From: Methylophilaceae bacterium
GTDB taxonomy: Bacteria > Pseudomonadota > Gammaproteobacteria > Burkholderiales > Methylophilaceae
DNA: 18,616 nt
Direction: 5' to 3'
NCBI GenBank assembly: GCA_025362115.1
Contig: JANYIK010000171.1
Location: forward strand, 1-18,616
A model generated the notes under the pieces. It did no database searches and was not told the origin of the DNA. It was given only the letters and a program-made list of their open reading frames with translations. Both the position numbers and the translations under genes were made by a program. Positions within the stretch are counted from its first letter, which is position 1. The number at the start of each line of letters is the position of its first letter. Of this stretch, positions 1-7,633 are shown in pieces.

Positions 1-1158
1 TCCGCTAGTAATAGCCGAGGCCCACGTGTATTGGTGTTGACCCCAACCCGCGAACTCGCCGCCCAAGTCAATGACGCTGCCCGCAAGTACGGCAAATTCA
101 TGCGCGCACGTACCGTGAGCATTGTCGGCGGCATGCCCTACCCTGTGCAAAACAAGCTGCTGTCTCAAGGCGTGGACATTCTGGTGGCCACCCCTGGCCG
201 TCTGATAGACCACATGGAGCGCGGTCGTATTGATTTCTCGCGTCTGGAAGTGTTGGTGCTGGACGAAGCCGACAGAATGCTGGACATGGGCTTTATTGAC
301 GACGTGGAACGCATCGCCGCTGCCACACCAGCCAGCCGGCAAACCTTGTTGTTCTCGGCCACGCTGGACGGCACTATAGGCAAGCTAGCCGCGCGTTTGC
401 TGAAAGACCCGCAACGCATCGAAATCTCTACCGCACAAACCCGCCACACGCAAATCGAACAAAAACTGCACTATGTAGACAACATCGGCCACAAGCACAA
501 AATCCTCAACCACATTCTGGCTGACGTCGAACTGCGCCAAGCTATCGTGTTTACCGCTACCAAGCGTGAAGCCGATTCACTGGCAGAAGACCTGTACGCT
601 GCCGGTCACAAAGCGGCGGCATTACATGGCGACATGAATCAAAGCGCGCGTAACCGTACCATCACCAAGCTGCGTCATGGCGACATCCGCGTATTAGTGG
701 CGACTGACGTTGCCGCGCGTGGTATTGATGTCAATGGCATCACCCACGTCATCAATTTTGACTTGCCGAAAGTAGCGGAAGACTACGTGCATCGTATCGG
801 ACGCACTGGCCGTGCCGGCAACACCGGTATCGCAGTATCGTTCGCCTCATCCGCAGATCGCCGCCATTTGTACGGTATCGAGCGTTTGACCGGACAACGT
901 CTGGAAGCCATCATTATTCCCGGCCTGGAACCACAACAACGTGCGTCTAGCGGCAAACCTGCTGGTGCTGGCGGTAAAAAGCCATACGCTGGCAAACCGC
1001 GCAGTAATGGCGGTGGATACGGTGGCAACCGCAGCCATAGTGCTAACGGCAACACCGGCGGCAATAACGCTGGTGCTACTGGCGAAAAGAAGAAGTTTTG
1101 GCATGATGCCAAGCCCGCTGCGGGCAGCCGTCCGCAACGCGCACGTCGCCCGGTATAA
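1..1158 (+). CDS. DEAD-box ATP-dependent RNA helicase, 5'-truncated by window edge
   Basis: The reading frame is open from base 1, so the gene starts upstream; the Q motif and Walker A (motif I) are outside the window. Visible superfamily 2 helicase motifs, in order: PTRELA (Ia), GG, TPGR (Ib), DEAD (II), SAT (III), then the second RecA-like lobe with HGDMNQ, VATDVAARGID (V) and HRIGRTGRAG (VI). After the core comes a tail of about 70 residues rich in Gly, Asn, Lys and Ala, a typical RNA-binding low-complexity extension. The family unwinds short RNA duplexes with ATP during ribosome assembly or mRNA decay. It resembles the RhlE/SrmB group, but I do not assign a symbol without the N-terminus. 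It ends six bases before the next helicase gene, so the two are probably co-transcribed. Confidence 0.95.
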   Translation, partial: SASNSRGPRVLVLTPTRELAAQVNDAARKYGKFMRARTVSIVGGMPYPVQNKLLSQGVDILVATPGRLIDHMERGRIDFSRLEVLVLDEADRMLDMGFIDDVERIAAATPASRQTLLFSATLDGTIGKLAARLLKDPQRIEISTAQTRHTQIEQKLHYVDNIGHKHKILNHILADVELRQAIVFTATKREADSLAEDLYAAGHKAAALHGDMNQSARNRTITKLRHGDIRVLVATDVAARGIDVNGITHVINFDLPKVAEDYVHRIGRTGRAGNTGIAVSFASSADRRHLYGIERLTGQRLEAIIIPGLEPQQRASSGKPAGAGGKKPYAGKPRSNGGGYGGNRSHSANGNTGGNNAGATGEKKKFWHDAKPAAGSRPQRARRPV

Positions 1159-1164
1159 CCCTTA

Positions 1165-2568
1165 ATGGAAGAACTGAAGCCGATCACATTTGCTGAACTC
1201 AATCTTGACCCGCAGATTTTGCGGGCGGTTGAGGATGAAGGCTATACCGTCCCCACACCCATTCAGGCAAAAGCGATTCCTCTGGTGCTGGCGGGGCGTG
1301 ACATCATGGCGATGGCACAAACCGGCACCGGCAAGACTGCTGCCTTTACCCTGCCTTTGCTGCAAATGCTGCTGCCTCACGCCAGTTCCAGTGCTTCACC
1401 GGCGCGGCATCCGATTCGCGCTTTGATATTGGCACCAACCCGCGAGTTGGCGATACAGGTGGAAGAAAGCGTAGAAACCTATAGCGCGCATGTGCCACTA
1501 AGATCTACGGTGGTGTTTGGCGGCATAGACATCAAAACGCAAAAACCGGCGCTAATGAAAGGTGTGGAGGTATTGGTCGCCACCCCTGGACGCTTGTTGG
1601 ATCACGTAGAAAGCCGCAACCTACAATTGAATCAGGTGCAAGTGTTGATTCTGGATGAAGCAGACAGAATGCTGGATATGGGGTTTATGCCCGATTTGAA
1701 GCGCATTCTGGCCTTGCTGCCCAAGCAGCGTCAAACCTTGTTGTTCTCCGCTACTTTCTCGGAGGAAATCAAAAAGCTGGCGCAAGAGTTCTTGAAAAAC
1801 CCCGAAGTGGTGGAAGTTGCGCGCCGCAACACCACCGCCGAAACCGTCAAACAATCTATCTATTTGGTGGAGCAAGCCAATAAACACGCCATACTCGCTG
1901 ATTTAATCCGATCACGTGGTGTCGCGCAGGTGCTGGTATTTACTCGTACCAAAATCGCCGCTGGTCGGCTGGCGCGAGCATTAGAGCGCGAAGGTATTTT
2001 GGCCGACGCGATTCATGGCGACAAAAGTCAGCAGGAGCGCCTGAAAGCTTTGGATGCTTTCAAGGAAGGTAAAATTACCGTTCTCGTGGCTACTGATGTG
2101 GCTGCACGCGGCTTGGATATTGATGATTTGCCATTAGTGGTGAATTACGAACTCCCCTCCAACGCAGAGGATTATGTACACCGCATAGGACGCACCGGAC
2201 GCGCCGGAGCCTCAGGTGAGGCAATTTCGTTGGTAGATGGTGCCGAAGAAAAGATGCTGTTGGAAATCGAAAAGTTGTTGAAGCGCAGCTTTGAACGTGA
2301 GCGGCCTGCTGTGAGCAGCACCCCTCCACGTACCCACTCCAGCCGTCCAGCGAACCGCGCGCCGCATGCTAGCAGCCACAGCCCCACAACTCATAGCGTG
2401 ACCCATACAAACCGCGCATCTAAAAAAACCGCCAAGGATGATTGGTTCGACAAACCCTACGAGCCAGCCAGCAATACGCCAGTGGTTGAGCCACAAGCCA
2501 GCCTGATGAGCAGGAAGCCAAACAAACCAGTTGCAGCACTGCTCGGCGGCCTGGGTATCAAACGCTAA
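1165..2568 (+). CDS. rhlE: DEAD-box ATP-dependent RNA helicase, RhlE type
   Basis: Complete 467-residue protein with all core motifs. The N-terminal Q motif region is FAELNLDP...GYTVPTPIQ, then AQTGTGKT (Walker A, about residues 51-58), PTRELA, TPGRLLDH, DEAD, SAT, and in lobe two IHGDKSQ, ATDVAARGLDI and HRIGRTGRAG. Beyond about residue 385 the chain becomes a Ser/Pro/His/Thr-rich, basic tail, as in RhlE proteins. Likely role: ATP-driven RNA remodelling in ribosome maturation or cold adaptation in the cytoplasm. The ATG lies six bases after the previous stop and I see no good Shine-Dalgarno before it, so translation may be coupled to the upstream helicase. The core is clearly homologous to the upstream gene, but the tails differ (Ser/Pro/His here, Gly/Asn there), suggesting old paralogues with separate RNA targets. 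The symbol is a family-level assignment. Confidence 0.93.
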   Translation: MEELKPITFAELNLDPQILRAVEDEGYTVPTPIQAKAIPLVLAGRDIMAMAQTGTGKTAAFTLPLLQMLLPHASSSASPARHPIRALILAPTRELAIQVEESVETYSAHVPLRSTVVFGGIDIKTQKPALMKGVEVLVATPGRLLDHVESRNLQLNQVQVLILDEADRMLDMGFMPDLKRILALLPKQRQTLLFSATFSEEIKKLAQEFLKNPEVVEVARRNTTAETVKQSIYLVEQANKHAILADLIRSRGVAQVLVFTRTKIAAGRLARALEREGILADAIHGDKSQQERLKALDAFKEGKITVLVATDVAARGLDIDDLPLVVNYELPSNAEDYVHRIGRTGRAGASGEAISLVDGAEEKMLLEIEKLLKRSFERERPAVSSTPPRTHSSRPANRAPHASSHSPTTHSVTHTNRASKKTAKDDWFDKPYEPASNTPVVEPQASLMSRKPNKPVAALLGGLGIKR

Positions 2569-2570
2569 CT

Positions 2571-2672
2571 CCGTTCATGGTGAGTAGCGCGAAAGCGCGT
2601 ATCGAACCATGTGATATATCGCCACGCACTCGCATCCTTCGATACGCACTGCGTGCTACTCAGGAGGAACGG
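2571..2672. repeat. REP-like inverted pair (BIME-type) between convergent genes
   Basis: Two arms, 2571-2611 and 2633-2672, are inverted copies of one ~40-base unit separated by 21 bases. Shared blocks (left arm / reverse complement of right arm) are CCGTTC, TGAGTAGC, GTATCGAA and ATG. Each arm can also fold on itself. The left arm has CATGGT...ACCATG as outer stem and GCGC-GAAA-GCGC (2587-2598) at the tip. The right arm has TCCT...AGGA and GCAC-TGC-GTGC (2646-2656). Bases that differ between arms sit in the stems and change in complementary pairs. No T-run follows, so a simple intrinsic terminator is unlikely. It fills most of the 142-base gap between rhlE and msrA. Confidence 0.8.
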
Positions 2673-2710
2673 TGCGGCACATCCCCTGAAGAGCAATATC
2701 CAAGTCAGCG

Positions 2711-3244
2711 CTAAACCCGCACCTTCTCCCCAAATAACTTCCTGACCTTATTCACCTTATCCGCCACCACTACCATGCAATAAGGCTGGTTGGGGTTGTT
2801 GGCGTAGTAGTCCTGATGGTAGTCTTCCGCCGCATAAAATGTGCTCGCGGACGTAAGTTCAGTCACTATCGGCTTGGAAAAGTAATGCGTATCATCCAGC
2901 GCCGTCACGACTTTTTTAATCAGTGTACGCTGCTCCTCGCTATGGTAAAAAATCCCTGACCTATATTGTGTACCGATGTCATTGCCTTGCCGATTCAGTG
3001 TAGTTGGGTCATGGCTTGCAAAGAACACCGCCAGCAAATCCTCTAGCGCAATCACATCAGGGTCAAACGTCACCTGCACCGCCTCGGCATGGCCTGTAGT
3101 GCCAGTGCAAACTTGCTTATAGGTAGGGTTTAGAACCTGGCCGGCAATGTAGCCCGACACGGCTTTTTTCACGCCTTTGAGTTGCCGATAGACGGCCTCC
3201 AGACACCAGAAGCAGCCTCCTGCCAAAGTGATGGTTTGGTTCAT
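2711..3244 (-). CDS. msrA: Peptide-methionine (S)-S-oxide reductase
   Basis: MsrA reduces methionine-S-sulfoxide in oxidised proteins, using thioredoxin as electron source. The 177-residue protein opens with the MsrA signature GGCFWCLEAVY (catalytic Cys11, with Cys14 nearby). It also has GYIAGQ, TGTTGHAEAV (about residues 48-55), SHDPTTLNRQGNDIGTQYRS (about 78-96) and AAEDYHQDYYANNP (about 138-151), all hallmarks of the family. Length is that of a single-domain MsrA; no MsrB domain is fused. It starts with ATG preceded by GGAGAA on the minus strand. It is divergent from serB across a 51-base gap and convergent with rhlE. Further Cys residues occur at about 46 and 156; which one resolves the disulfide cannot be decided by eye. 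Confidence 0.96.
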   Translation of the reverse strand: MNQTITLAGGCFWCLEAVYRQLKGVKKAVSGYIAGQVLNPTYKQVCTGTTGHAEAVQVTFDPDVIALEDLLAVFFASHDPTTLNRQGNDIGTQYRSGIFYHSEEQRTLIKKVVTALDDTHYFSKPIVTELTSASTFYAAEDYHQDYYANNPNQPYCMVVVADKVNKVRKLFGEKVRV

Positions 3245-3295
3245 GTTAGATTCTCCAGTGTTATACTTTGCGCCTTTTTACGCGCCCTTTAGATT

Positions 3296-4123
3296 ATGAA
3301 ATTAGTCGTTCAAGGCCAACAGGCATTACAACATCTTAGCCACATCGTCACACTTGCCGGTGGCGGGAAATTCACGCAGACCACTGACAACGCTTACCGT
3401 CTTGAGGTGGCCGCTCCCGTGGCAGGAATCAGCGCCTTTTGTGTCGCTCAGCGACTCGATTGCGCCTTTGTACCCGACCATCTCGCCCTAAGTAATATCG
3501 GCCTATTGGTGATGGATATGGATTCCACGCTGATTGCCATCGAGTGCATAGACGAAGTCGCCGACATGCTGAATCTCAAGCCGCAAGTAGCCGCCATTAC
3601 AGAATCCGCCATGCGCGGTGAGATCGAGTTCGCAGAGAGTCTGCGCCGTCGTGTGGCCTTGCTCAAAGGCTTGGATGAAAATGCCTTGCAACGGGTTTAT
3701 GACGAACGCCTGAAACTCAACCCCGGCGCCGAAACCATGATAACTACTCTGAAAAACCACGGCATCAAAACCCTATTGGTTTCCGGCGGGTTCACCTTCT
3801 TTACCAAAAAACTCAAAGCACGTTTAGGTCTAGATTTCGCAGAAGCAAATCTACTGGACATCGCGGATGGCCAGATTACCGGCAATGTACTGGGTGACGT
3901 GCTGGATGCACAGGCCAAGGCAGACCATCTCACCCAAACCAGACTGCGATTAGGGCTGAAGCAAGAACAAGTTATCGCCCTGGGCGATGGTGCCAACGAC
4001 CTGAAGATGATGGCAATGGCAGGTGCTGGTATCGCCTATCACGCTAAGCCAGTGGTACAAGCACAGGCAACATTTGCGCTCAATTTCACCGGTTTGGAAG
4101 GTGTAATAGGACTTCTATCTTAA
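3296..4123 (+). CDS. serB: Phosphoserine phosphatase
   Basis: Last step of serine synthesis: hydrolyses O-phospho-L-serine to serine and phosphate in the cytoplasm. It is a haloacid dehalogenase (HAD) enzyme. DMDST at about residues 74-78 supplies the nucleophile Asp74 and general acid Asp76; Ser163-Gly-Gly is motif II; Lys209 (QAKADHL) is the motif III lysine; and GDGANDLKM (from about 230) is motif IV. Glu83 and the MRGEIEF segment (about 106-112) match the substrate-binding cap of SerB. The roughly 70-residue N-terminal part before the HAD core is short compared with the ACT-containing region of some SerB proteins. ATG start; divergent from msrA. Its TAA stop directly abuts the degP stop on the other strand, leaving no intergenic base. 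Confidence 0.95.
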   Translation: MKLVVQGQQALQHLSHIVTLAGGGKFTQTTDNAYRLEVAAPVAGISAFCVAQRLDCAFVPDHLALSNIGLLVMDMDSTLIAIECIDEVADMLNLKPQVAAITESAMRGEIEFAESLRRRVALLKGLDENALQRVYDERLKLNPGAETMITTLKNHGIKTLLVSGGFTFFTKKLKARLGLDFAEANLLDIADGQITGNVLGDVLDAQAKADHLTQTRLRLGLKQEQVIALGDGANDLKMMAMAGAGIAYHAKPVVQAQATFALNFTGLEGVIGLLS

Positions 4124-5527
4124 CTACTTAGCCCCAACTTTCACCGTCACGTAGAACATATTGTCCCCACGCATCACGCGCATCGCCACCAGTTTTCCAG
4201 CAGCTACCGGTTCCAACAACTTGTTGATCTGCTCCACAGACTGCGCTTCATAGTCACCCACACTCAACAGCACATCGCCACGGCGAATACCTACCTGCGC
4301 CGCGCTACCTTGTACGCCAGTAACCAATAGGCCATTTTTCAAGTTGGTTTTTTTGCGCTCTTGCGGAGTCATTTCGCGCAAAATCAGCCCTAGGCGATTA
4401 GCCTCCGAAGCCTTGGCTGGTGACTTAGAAGACTTGCCTGTCTCTTCAGTATCATCCGGCATTTTGCCTACGTTCAAGGTCAAAGTACGCGTCGCACCTT
4501 TACGGAACACCTCAGCCGTGACATTCTTGCCAGGCTTGGTTGCGCCCACAGCCCGTGGCAAGTCAGACGAAGCGTTGATGGGCTTGCCGTCAAACTTGGT
4601 AATCACGTCACCCGCATCCAATCCTCCTTTGTCCGCAGGCCCACCTTTTTCAACACCCGCAATCAACGCACCATTGGTATTTTTCATACCAAATGATTCG
4701 GCCAACTCTTTAGTGACTTCTTGAATCTGCACACCCAACCAGCCCCGCGCCACCTTGCCGCCAGCCCTAAGCTGACTCTGCACCTCCATTGCCACATCTA
4801 TGGGAATAGCGAAAGATAAGCCCATATAGCCGCCGGAACGGCTAAAAATCTGAGAATTGATACCGATGACTTCGCCCTTCATATTGAACAATGGCCCACC
4901 AGAGTTTCCCGGATTAACAGCTGCATCGGTCTGAATGAACGGCACATAGTTCTCTTGCGGCAAGGCACGTCCCTTGGCGCTAACGATTCCCGCCGTCACC
5001 GTATTTTCAAGCCCAAACGGCGACCCTATTGCCACCACCCACTCACCCACTTTCAAGGCGTCGGGGTCGCCCACGGTGACCTTGGGCAAATTAGTCGCTT
5101 CGACCTTGACTACGGCCACATCGCTGCGGCGGTCTATGCCTATCAACTTGGCTTTCAGTTCGCGCTTATCGGTGAGTTTGACGATGATTTCATCAGCATC
5201 ATTCACTACATGGGCATTGGTCAAAATGTAGCCATCACTGCTCACAATGAAGCCAGACCCCAACGATTGGGTTTGATAGTCTTGACCACCACCTTGTTGC
5301 TGCGGAAAGTTTTTGAATAACTCATTAAACGGACTGCCCTCAGGGAAAGGCAGTGGCACGCCATTAAAACCTGCCGCCTGATGCACGGTTTGCACCGTGC
5401 TGATGTTCACCACCGCCGCACCCTGCTTCTCTACCAGCTCGGTAAAGTCAGGCAGGTTGCCCGCTGCCAGTGCAGACATCGCAGAAACCCATAAAGTTAA
5501 ACCCAGCACCCACATTTTTTTCATCAT
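4124..5527 (-). CDS. degP: Periplasmic serine endoprotease, DegP/MucD (Do) family
   Basis: Degrades and chaperones misfolded envelope proteins. From the chosen start the protein is 467 residues. It has an Sec signal peptide (MMKKMW, hydrophobic core, MSALAA) and a trypsin-like domain with catalytic His106 (LTNAHVV), Asp136 (RSDVAVV) and Ser209 (GNSGGPLF). PDZ1 lies at about 258-352 (RGWLGVQIQ...) and PDZ2 at about 378-465. Start choice: an in-frame ATG at 5641 would add 38 residues, but these are translated from the C/G-rich repeat and would bury the signal peptide. The ATG at 5527 has AAGGTGA at 5532-5538; the next ATG at 5524 is an alternative. It is last in the rpoE operon, 156 bases after rseC, as expected for a sigmaE-regulon protease. 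Confidence 0.95.
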   Translation of the reverse strand: MMKKMWVLGLTLWVSAMSALAAGNLPDFTELVEKQGAAVVNISTVQTVHQAAGFNGVPLPFPEGSPFNELFKNFPQQQGGGQDYQTQSLGSGFIVSSDGYILTNAHVVNDADEIIVKLTDKRELKAKLIGIDRRSDVAVVKVEATNLPKVTVGDPDALKVGEWVVAIGSPFGLENTVTAGIVSAKGRALPQENYVPFIQTDAAVNPGNSGGPLFNMKGEVIGINSQIFSRSGGYMGLSFAIPIDVAMEVQSQLRAGGKVARGWLGVQIQEVTKELAESFGMKNTNGALIAGVEKGGPADKGGLDAGDVITKFDGKPINASSDLPRAVGATKPGKNVTAEVFRKGATRTLTLNVGKMPDDTEETGKSSKSPAKASEANRLGLILREMTPQERKKTNLKNGLLVTGVQGSAAQVGIRRGDVLLSVGDYEAQSVEQINKLLEPVAAGKLVAMRVMRGDNMFYVTVKVGAK

Positions 5528-5531
5528 AAAA

Positions 5532-5538
5532 TCACCTT
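5532..5538 (-). promoter_or_regulatory. Shine-Dalgarno that fixes the degP start
   Basis: The minus strand reads AAGGTGA four bases before the ATG at 5527. It supports starting at 5527 (or 5524) rather than at the far-upstream ATG at 5641 inside the repeat. Confidence 0.65.
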
Positions 5539-5570
5539 GGAACAAGTTAAAAATAACAATCAACCATGCC

Positions 5571-5676
5571 CACCCCCTTCCCCTTCGAGGGGGAAGGCTG
5601 GGATGGGGGTGAAAAGCACGCTCACTGCGAGAAAATTTCAACCCCCTCCCTAACCCTCCCCCTGCTTGGGGGAGGG
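5571..5676. repeat. Paired C/G-rich inverted repeats between rseC and degP
   Basis: Two copies of one element face each other. Copy one (5571-5611) is a hairpin, CCTTCCCCT / AGGGGGAAGG around TCG, followed by a G-rich tail (gctgggatgggggtg). Copy two (about 5639-5676) is the inverted form: tail (caaccccctccctaac) then a perfect 9-bp hairpin, CCCTCCCCC-TGCTT-GGGGGAGGG. The tails are complementary, so the whole block could also form one long stem. It lies inside the rpoE operon, just after the rseC stop (5684-5686) and before the degP ribosome-binding site. Such C/G-rich palindromes are common mobile intergenic repeats in proteobacteria. No T-tract follows, so it is not an ordinary terminator, though it could change rseC-degP mRNA stability or ratio. 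Confidence 0.75.
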
Positions 5677-5683
5677 AATGTCA

Positions 5684-6124
5684 CTACACACGGCGCAGCA
5701 TTACTGGCTGATAACGCCCAGTGCCGCGTTGTGCGGCGGTATAAACACGTACTGAAATCAAACCTAAAACCAATCCCAGCAAAGCTCCCAGCGCCGCATA
5801 AAGATCTTTACTAGCTTGCACATCAGAAAGGCTAGAAGCGAGTAGCGCACCTACGCATAGCAGCAACAAAGGCGCAGCATAGGTCAGCAATGAACCCATC
5901 AGTAAGGCACCTTCTTCCACCCCCACCACCACGTGCTCCCCGACTTTGGCTTCTAGCCGATTATGGCTGGAGAAAGAGTTGCGCCGCTGGCCGAACGCGC
6001 GACTCCACAAAGATATGCCGCAACCTTGGGTCGCACCACACAAACCGCACGGCTGATTGCGCTGAATTTCCAAAAAGGCTTGCTCGCCTTCGGTACGGAT
6101 GACAACTGCCTGTTCTTCTATCAT
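5684..6124 (-). CDS. rseC: RseC/MucC family sigmaE-locus membrane protein
   Basis: 146-residue inner-membrane protein. An N-terminal cytoplasmic part carries the Cys cluster CGLCGATQGC (Cys26, Cys29, Cys35), as in RseC. Two hydrophobic segments follow, at about 76-96 (LLMGSLLTYAAPLLLLCVGA) and about 110-130, then a short basic tail. RseC family members are linked to the envelope-stress locus and to reduction of the SoxR iron-sulfur cluster; the precise role in this organism is unknown. The ATG at 6124 has AGAGG eight bases upstream on the minus strand. It follows rseB by 29 bases in the same operon. Identification rests on the Cys motif, the two membrane helices, the length and the position. 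Confidence 0.88.
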   Translation of the reverse strand: MIEEQAVVIRTEGEQAFLEIQRNQPCGLCGATQGCGISLWSRAFGQRRNSFSSHNRLEAKVGEHVVVGVEEGALLMGSLLTYAAPLLLLCVGALLASSLSDVQASKDLYAALGALLGLVLGLISVRVYTAAQRGTGRYQPVMLRRV

Positions 6125-6153
6125 TTACAAACCTCTATCACTTTAGGTCTCTA

Positions 6154-7107
6154 TCATTTGAAATTTATCGCGTTAGCAAATTGAATCGCCGTCGCTGGTG
6201 GCACTTCACCCAGCACTACCACTTGATGATCCGCCACCGTGGTCACATAAATACTGGTAGCGCCTTGCGTCATGATGCCCTGCTTGCGCGTGGCTGCCTT
6301 ATCAGCCGGTTCAAAAAACAATGACACGGTGGTCAGGCCATCGCAAAACACCAAATGTGTGACCACGACATTTCTAAATGGTGACATGCGGCGAACTTGT
6401 TCAATTTTGTGAAACCCTTGCGGCAATTGGTTCATCGTCCAGTTGTCCGCCTCGGTCGCAGGAACGACAGTTTCTTCCGGTTGCATGACGTAAGCCTTAT
6501 TCGGCTCTTCGTTGGGGCGGAACCAGTCCATATTGTCATTATTGAATAACGCCAACTGGTTGAATCCCACCTGTTCTACGATTTCGTTTTTATCATTGAG
6601 CGAAGCCAGTTTGAGTAGCAGACCCGAATCCTTGTCTATCCATAATTTACTGATGTAACGGCTTTTGTCGCGTGGCATCAGGGTCACTACGCTAGCTTCG
6701 CGACCGCTGACACGCTCTATGCCGCCAACCTGCACTTGGTAATTGGCTTTGATGCCATCAGTAATCTTGGGCAAGACTGCCGGAAATCCGCTCTGAATGC
6801 GGCGTTTCTCTATCAATACTTTCTGACTTTTGGATTTATAGATGACGCTATCGTCGCCTTGCCGCAGCACCTCTTTGGGCGCGCCATCAAGTACTGTCAA
6901 CCTTGCAAATTCGCCACTGTTACCAAAGTTGCTATGGGTAATTTGAATGGCGGTCATGCTATTGGCCACTTGATACACGAACACGCCCTTGTAATTCAGT
7001 TGATGCGCCGCTTGCGCCGCTTTTTCTATCATCAGCCAAGAGTCATCCGCCGCGCTGCTTAAAGCAGGCATTACGACCAACAGCAAGGATAGAAAATACT
7101 TCAACAT
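6154..7107 (-). CDS. rseB: Periplasmic sigmaE regulatory protein RseB/MucB
   Basis: 317 residues with an Sec signal peptide (MLKYFLSLLLVV...ALSSA, cleavage near 19-20). The mature protein fits the MucB/RseB two-domain fold: an N-terminal lipoprotein-like domain (YKGVFVYQ...SMTAIQITH, then SRYISKLWIDKDSGLLLKL at about 150-170) and a smaller C-terminal domain (residues about 220-317, with VVTHLVFCDGLTTVSLFFEP). RseB binds the periplasmic part of RseA and shields it from site-1 cleavage by DegS until lipopolysaccharide or lipoprotein signals release it. Its ATG shares one base with the rseA TAA stop (minus strand TAATG at 7109-7105), which implies translational coupling and balanced amounts of the two partners. 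Confidence 0.94.
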   Translation of the reverse strand: MLKYFLSLLLVVMPALSSAADDSWLMIEKAAQAAHQLNYKGVFVYQVANSMTAIQITHSNFGNSGEFARLTVLDGAPKEVLRQGDDSVIYKSKSQKVLIEKRRIQSGFPAVLPKITDGIKANYQVQVGGIERVSGREASVVTLMPRDKSRYISKLWIDKDSGLLLKLASLNDKNEIVEQVGFNQLALFNNDNMDWFRPNEEPNKAYVMQPEETVVPATEADNWTMNQLPQGFHKIEQVRRMSPFRNVVVTHLVFCDGLTTVSLFFEPADKAATRKQGIMTQGATSIYVTTVADHQVVVLGEVPPATAIQFANAINFK

Positions 7108-7598
7108 TATTGGCGTTGAGGTTCTGAATAAGCCACCAATTGCACGTCGCGATTGCGCTGTAAGCTATTACTTGGAGCGTATTCGGCGTGCGCCAACAGA
7201 TAGTTATCAAAAGCTTCTGAAGTCATTGCCACTGGCTCTTTTGCAATGCTTTGAGCGACACTTGCAGGCGTTGAAGTAGTATTCCCATGCCATGCCATCC
7301 ATCCCACCAAGGTAACTGCAGCAACCGAGGCCGCAGCTGCATAACGTGGTAACGACAGCGTTTTAATACGCGGGTGCGGTGCCAGCACGGTAGGTTCGTT
7401 AGCCAGTTGCTGCATCACTCGCTCCGTCACGTCCACCTGCATAGCTTCATGACGCAAGGCATCGCCGATCAGGTGATACTCTGCCCAGCTTTTGGCTATG
7501 TCATCACTGTGCTTCGCTGCCAGCAACAAATGCGGATTAGCGTCCAAGTCCAACTCGTCATCCATCATTGCTGAAAGTTGTTGTTTCATTTCGTCCAT
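7107..7598 (-). CDS. rseA: Anti-sigmaE factor RseA/MucA
   Basis: 163 residues from the chosen start. The N-terminal anti-sigma domain has the typical opening MKQQLSAMMDDELD and a helical region with WAEYHLIGDALR (about 38-49). One membrane helix lies at about 86-103 (YAAAASVAAVTLVGWMAW), followed by a short periplasmic tail of about 60 residues that would bind RseB and be cut by DegS. An upstream in-frame start at 7640 would overlap rpoE by seven bases, but the ATG at 7598 has a strong AGGAGAGG leader and begins at the conserved family N-terminus. Role: sequesters RpoE at the inner membrane and releases it after stepwise proteolysis. It lies 35 bases after rpoE and overlaps rseB by one base. 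Confidence 0.92.
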   Translation of the reverse strand: MDEMKQQLSAMMDDELDLDANPHLLLAAKHSDDIAKSWAEYHLIGDALRHEAMQVDVTERVMQQLANEPTVLAPHPRIKTLSLPRYAAAASVAAVTLVGWMAWHGNTTSTPASVAQSIAKEPVAMTSEAFDNYLLAHAEYAPSNSLQRNRDVQLVAYSEPQRQ

Positions 7599-7602
7599 AT
7601 TA

Positions 7603-7610
7603 CCTCTCCT
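7603..7610 (-). promoter_or_regulatory. Shine-Dalgarno that fixes the rseA start
   Basis: Minus strand AGGAGAGG (7610-7603), with AGGAG seven bases before the ATG at 7598. This is the reason for rejecting the longer in-frame start at 7640. Confidence 0.75.
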
Positions 7611-7633
7611 AACTCCTGATTTTCCCTTAACCT

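Noticed and set aside
2571..2672. Intrinsic terminator between rhlE and msrA
   Set aside because: The hairpins are strong, but no T-run follows on either strand; the inverted repeated-unit layout fits a REP pair better.
5528..5641. N-terminal extension of degP by 38 residues from an ATG at 5641
   Set aside because: The added residues are translated from the C/G-rich repeat, would place the signal peptide internally, and the ATG at 5527 has its own Shine-Dalgarno.
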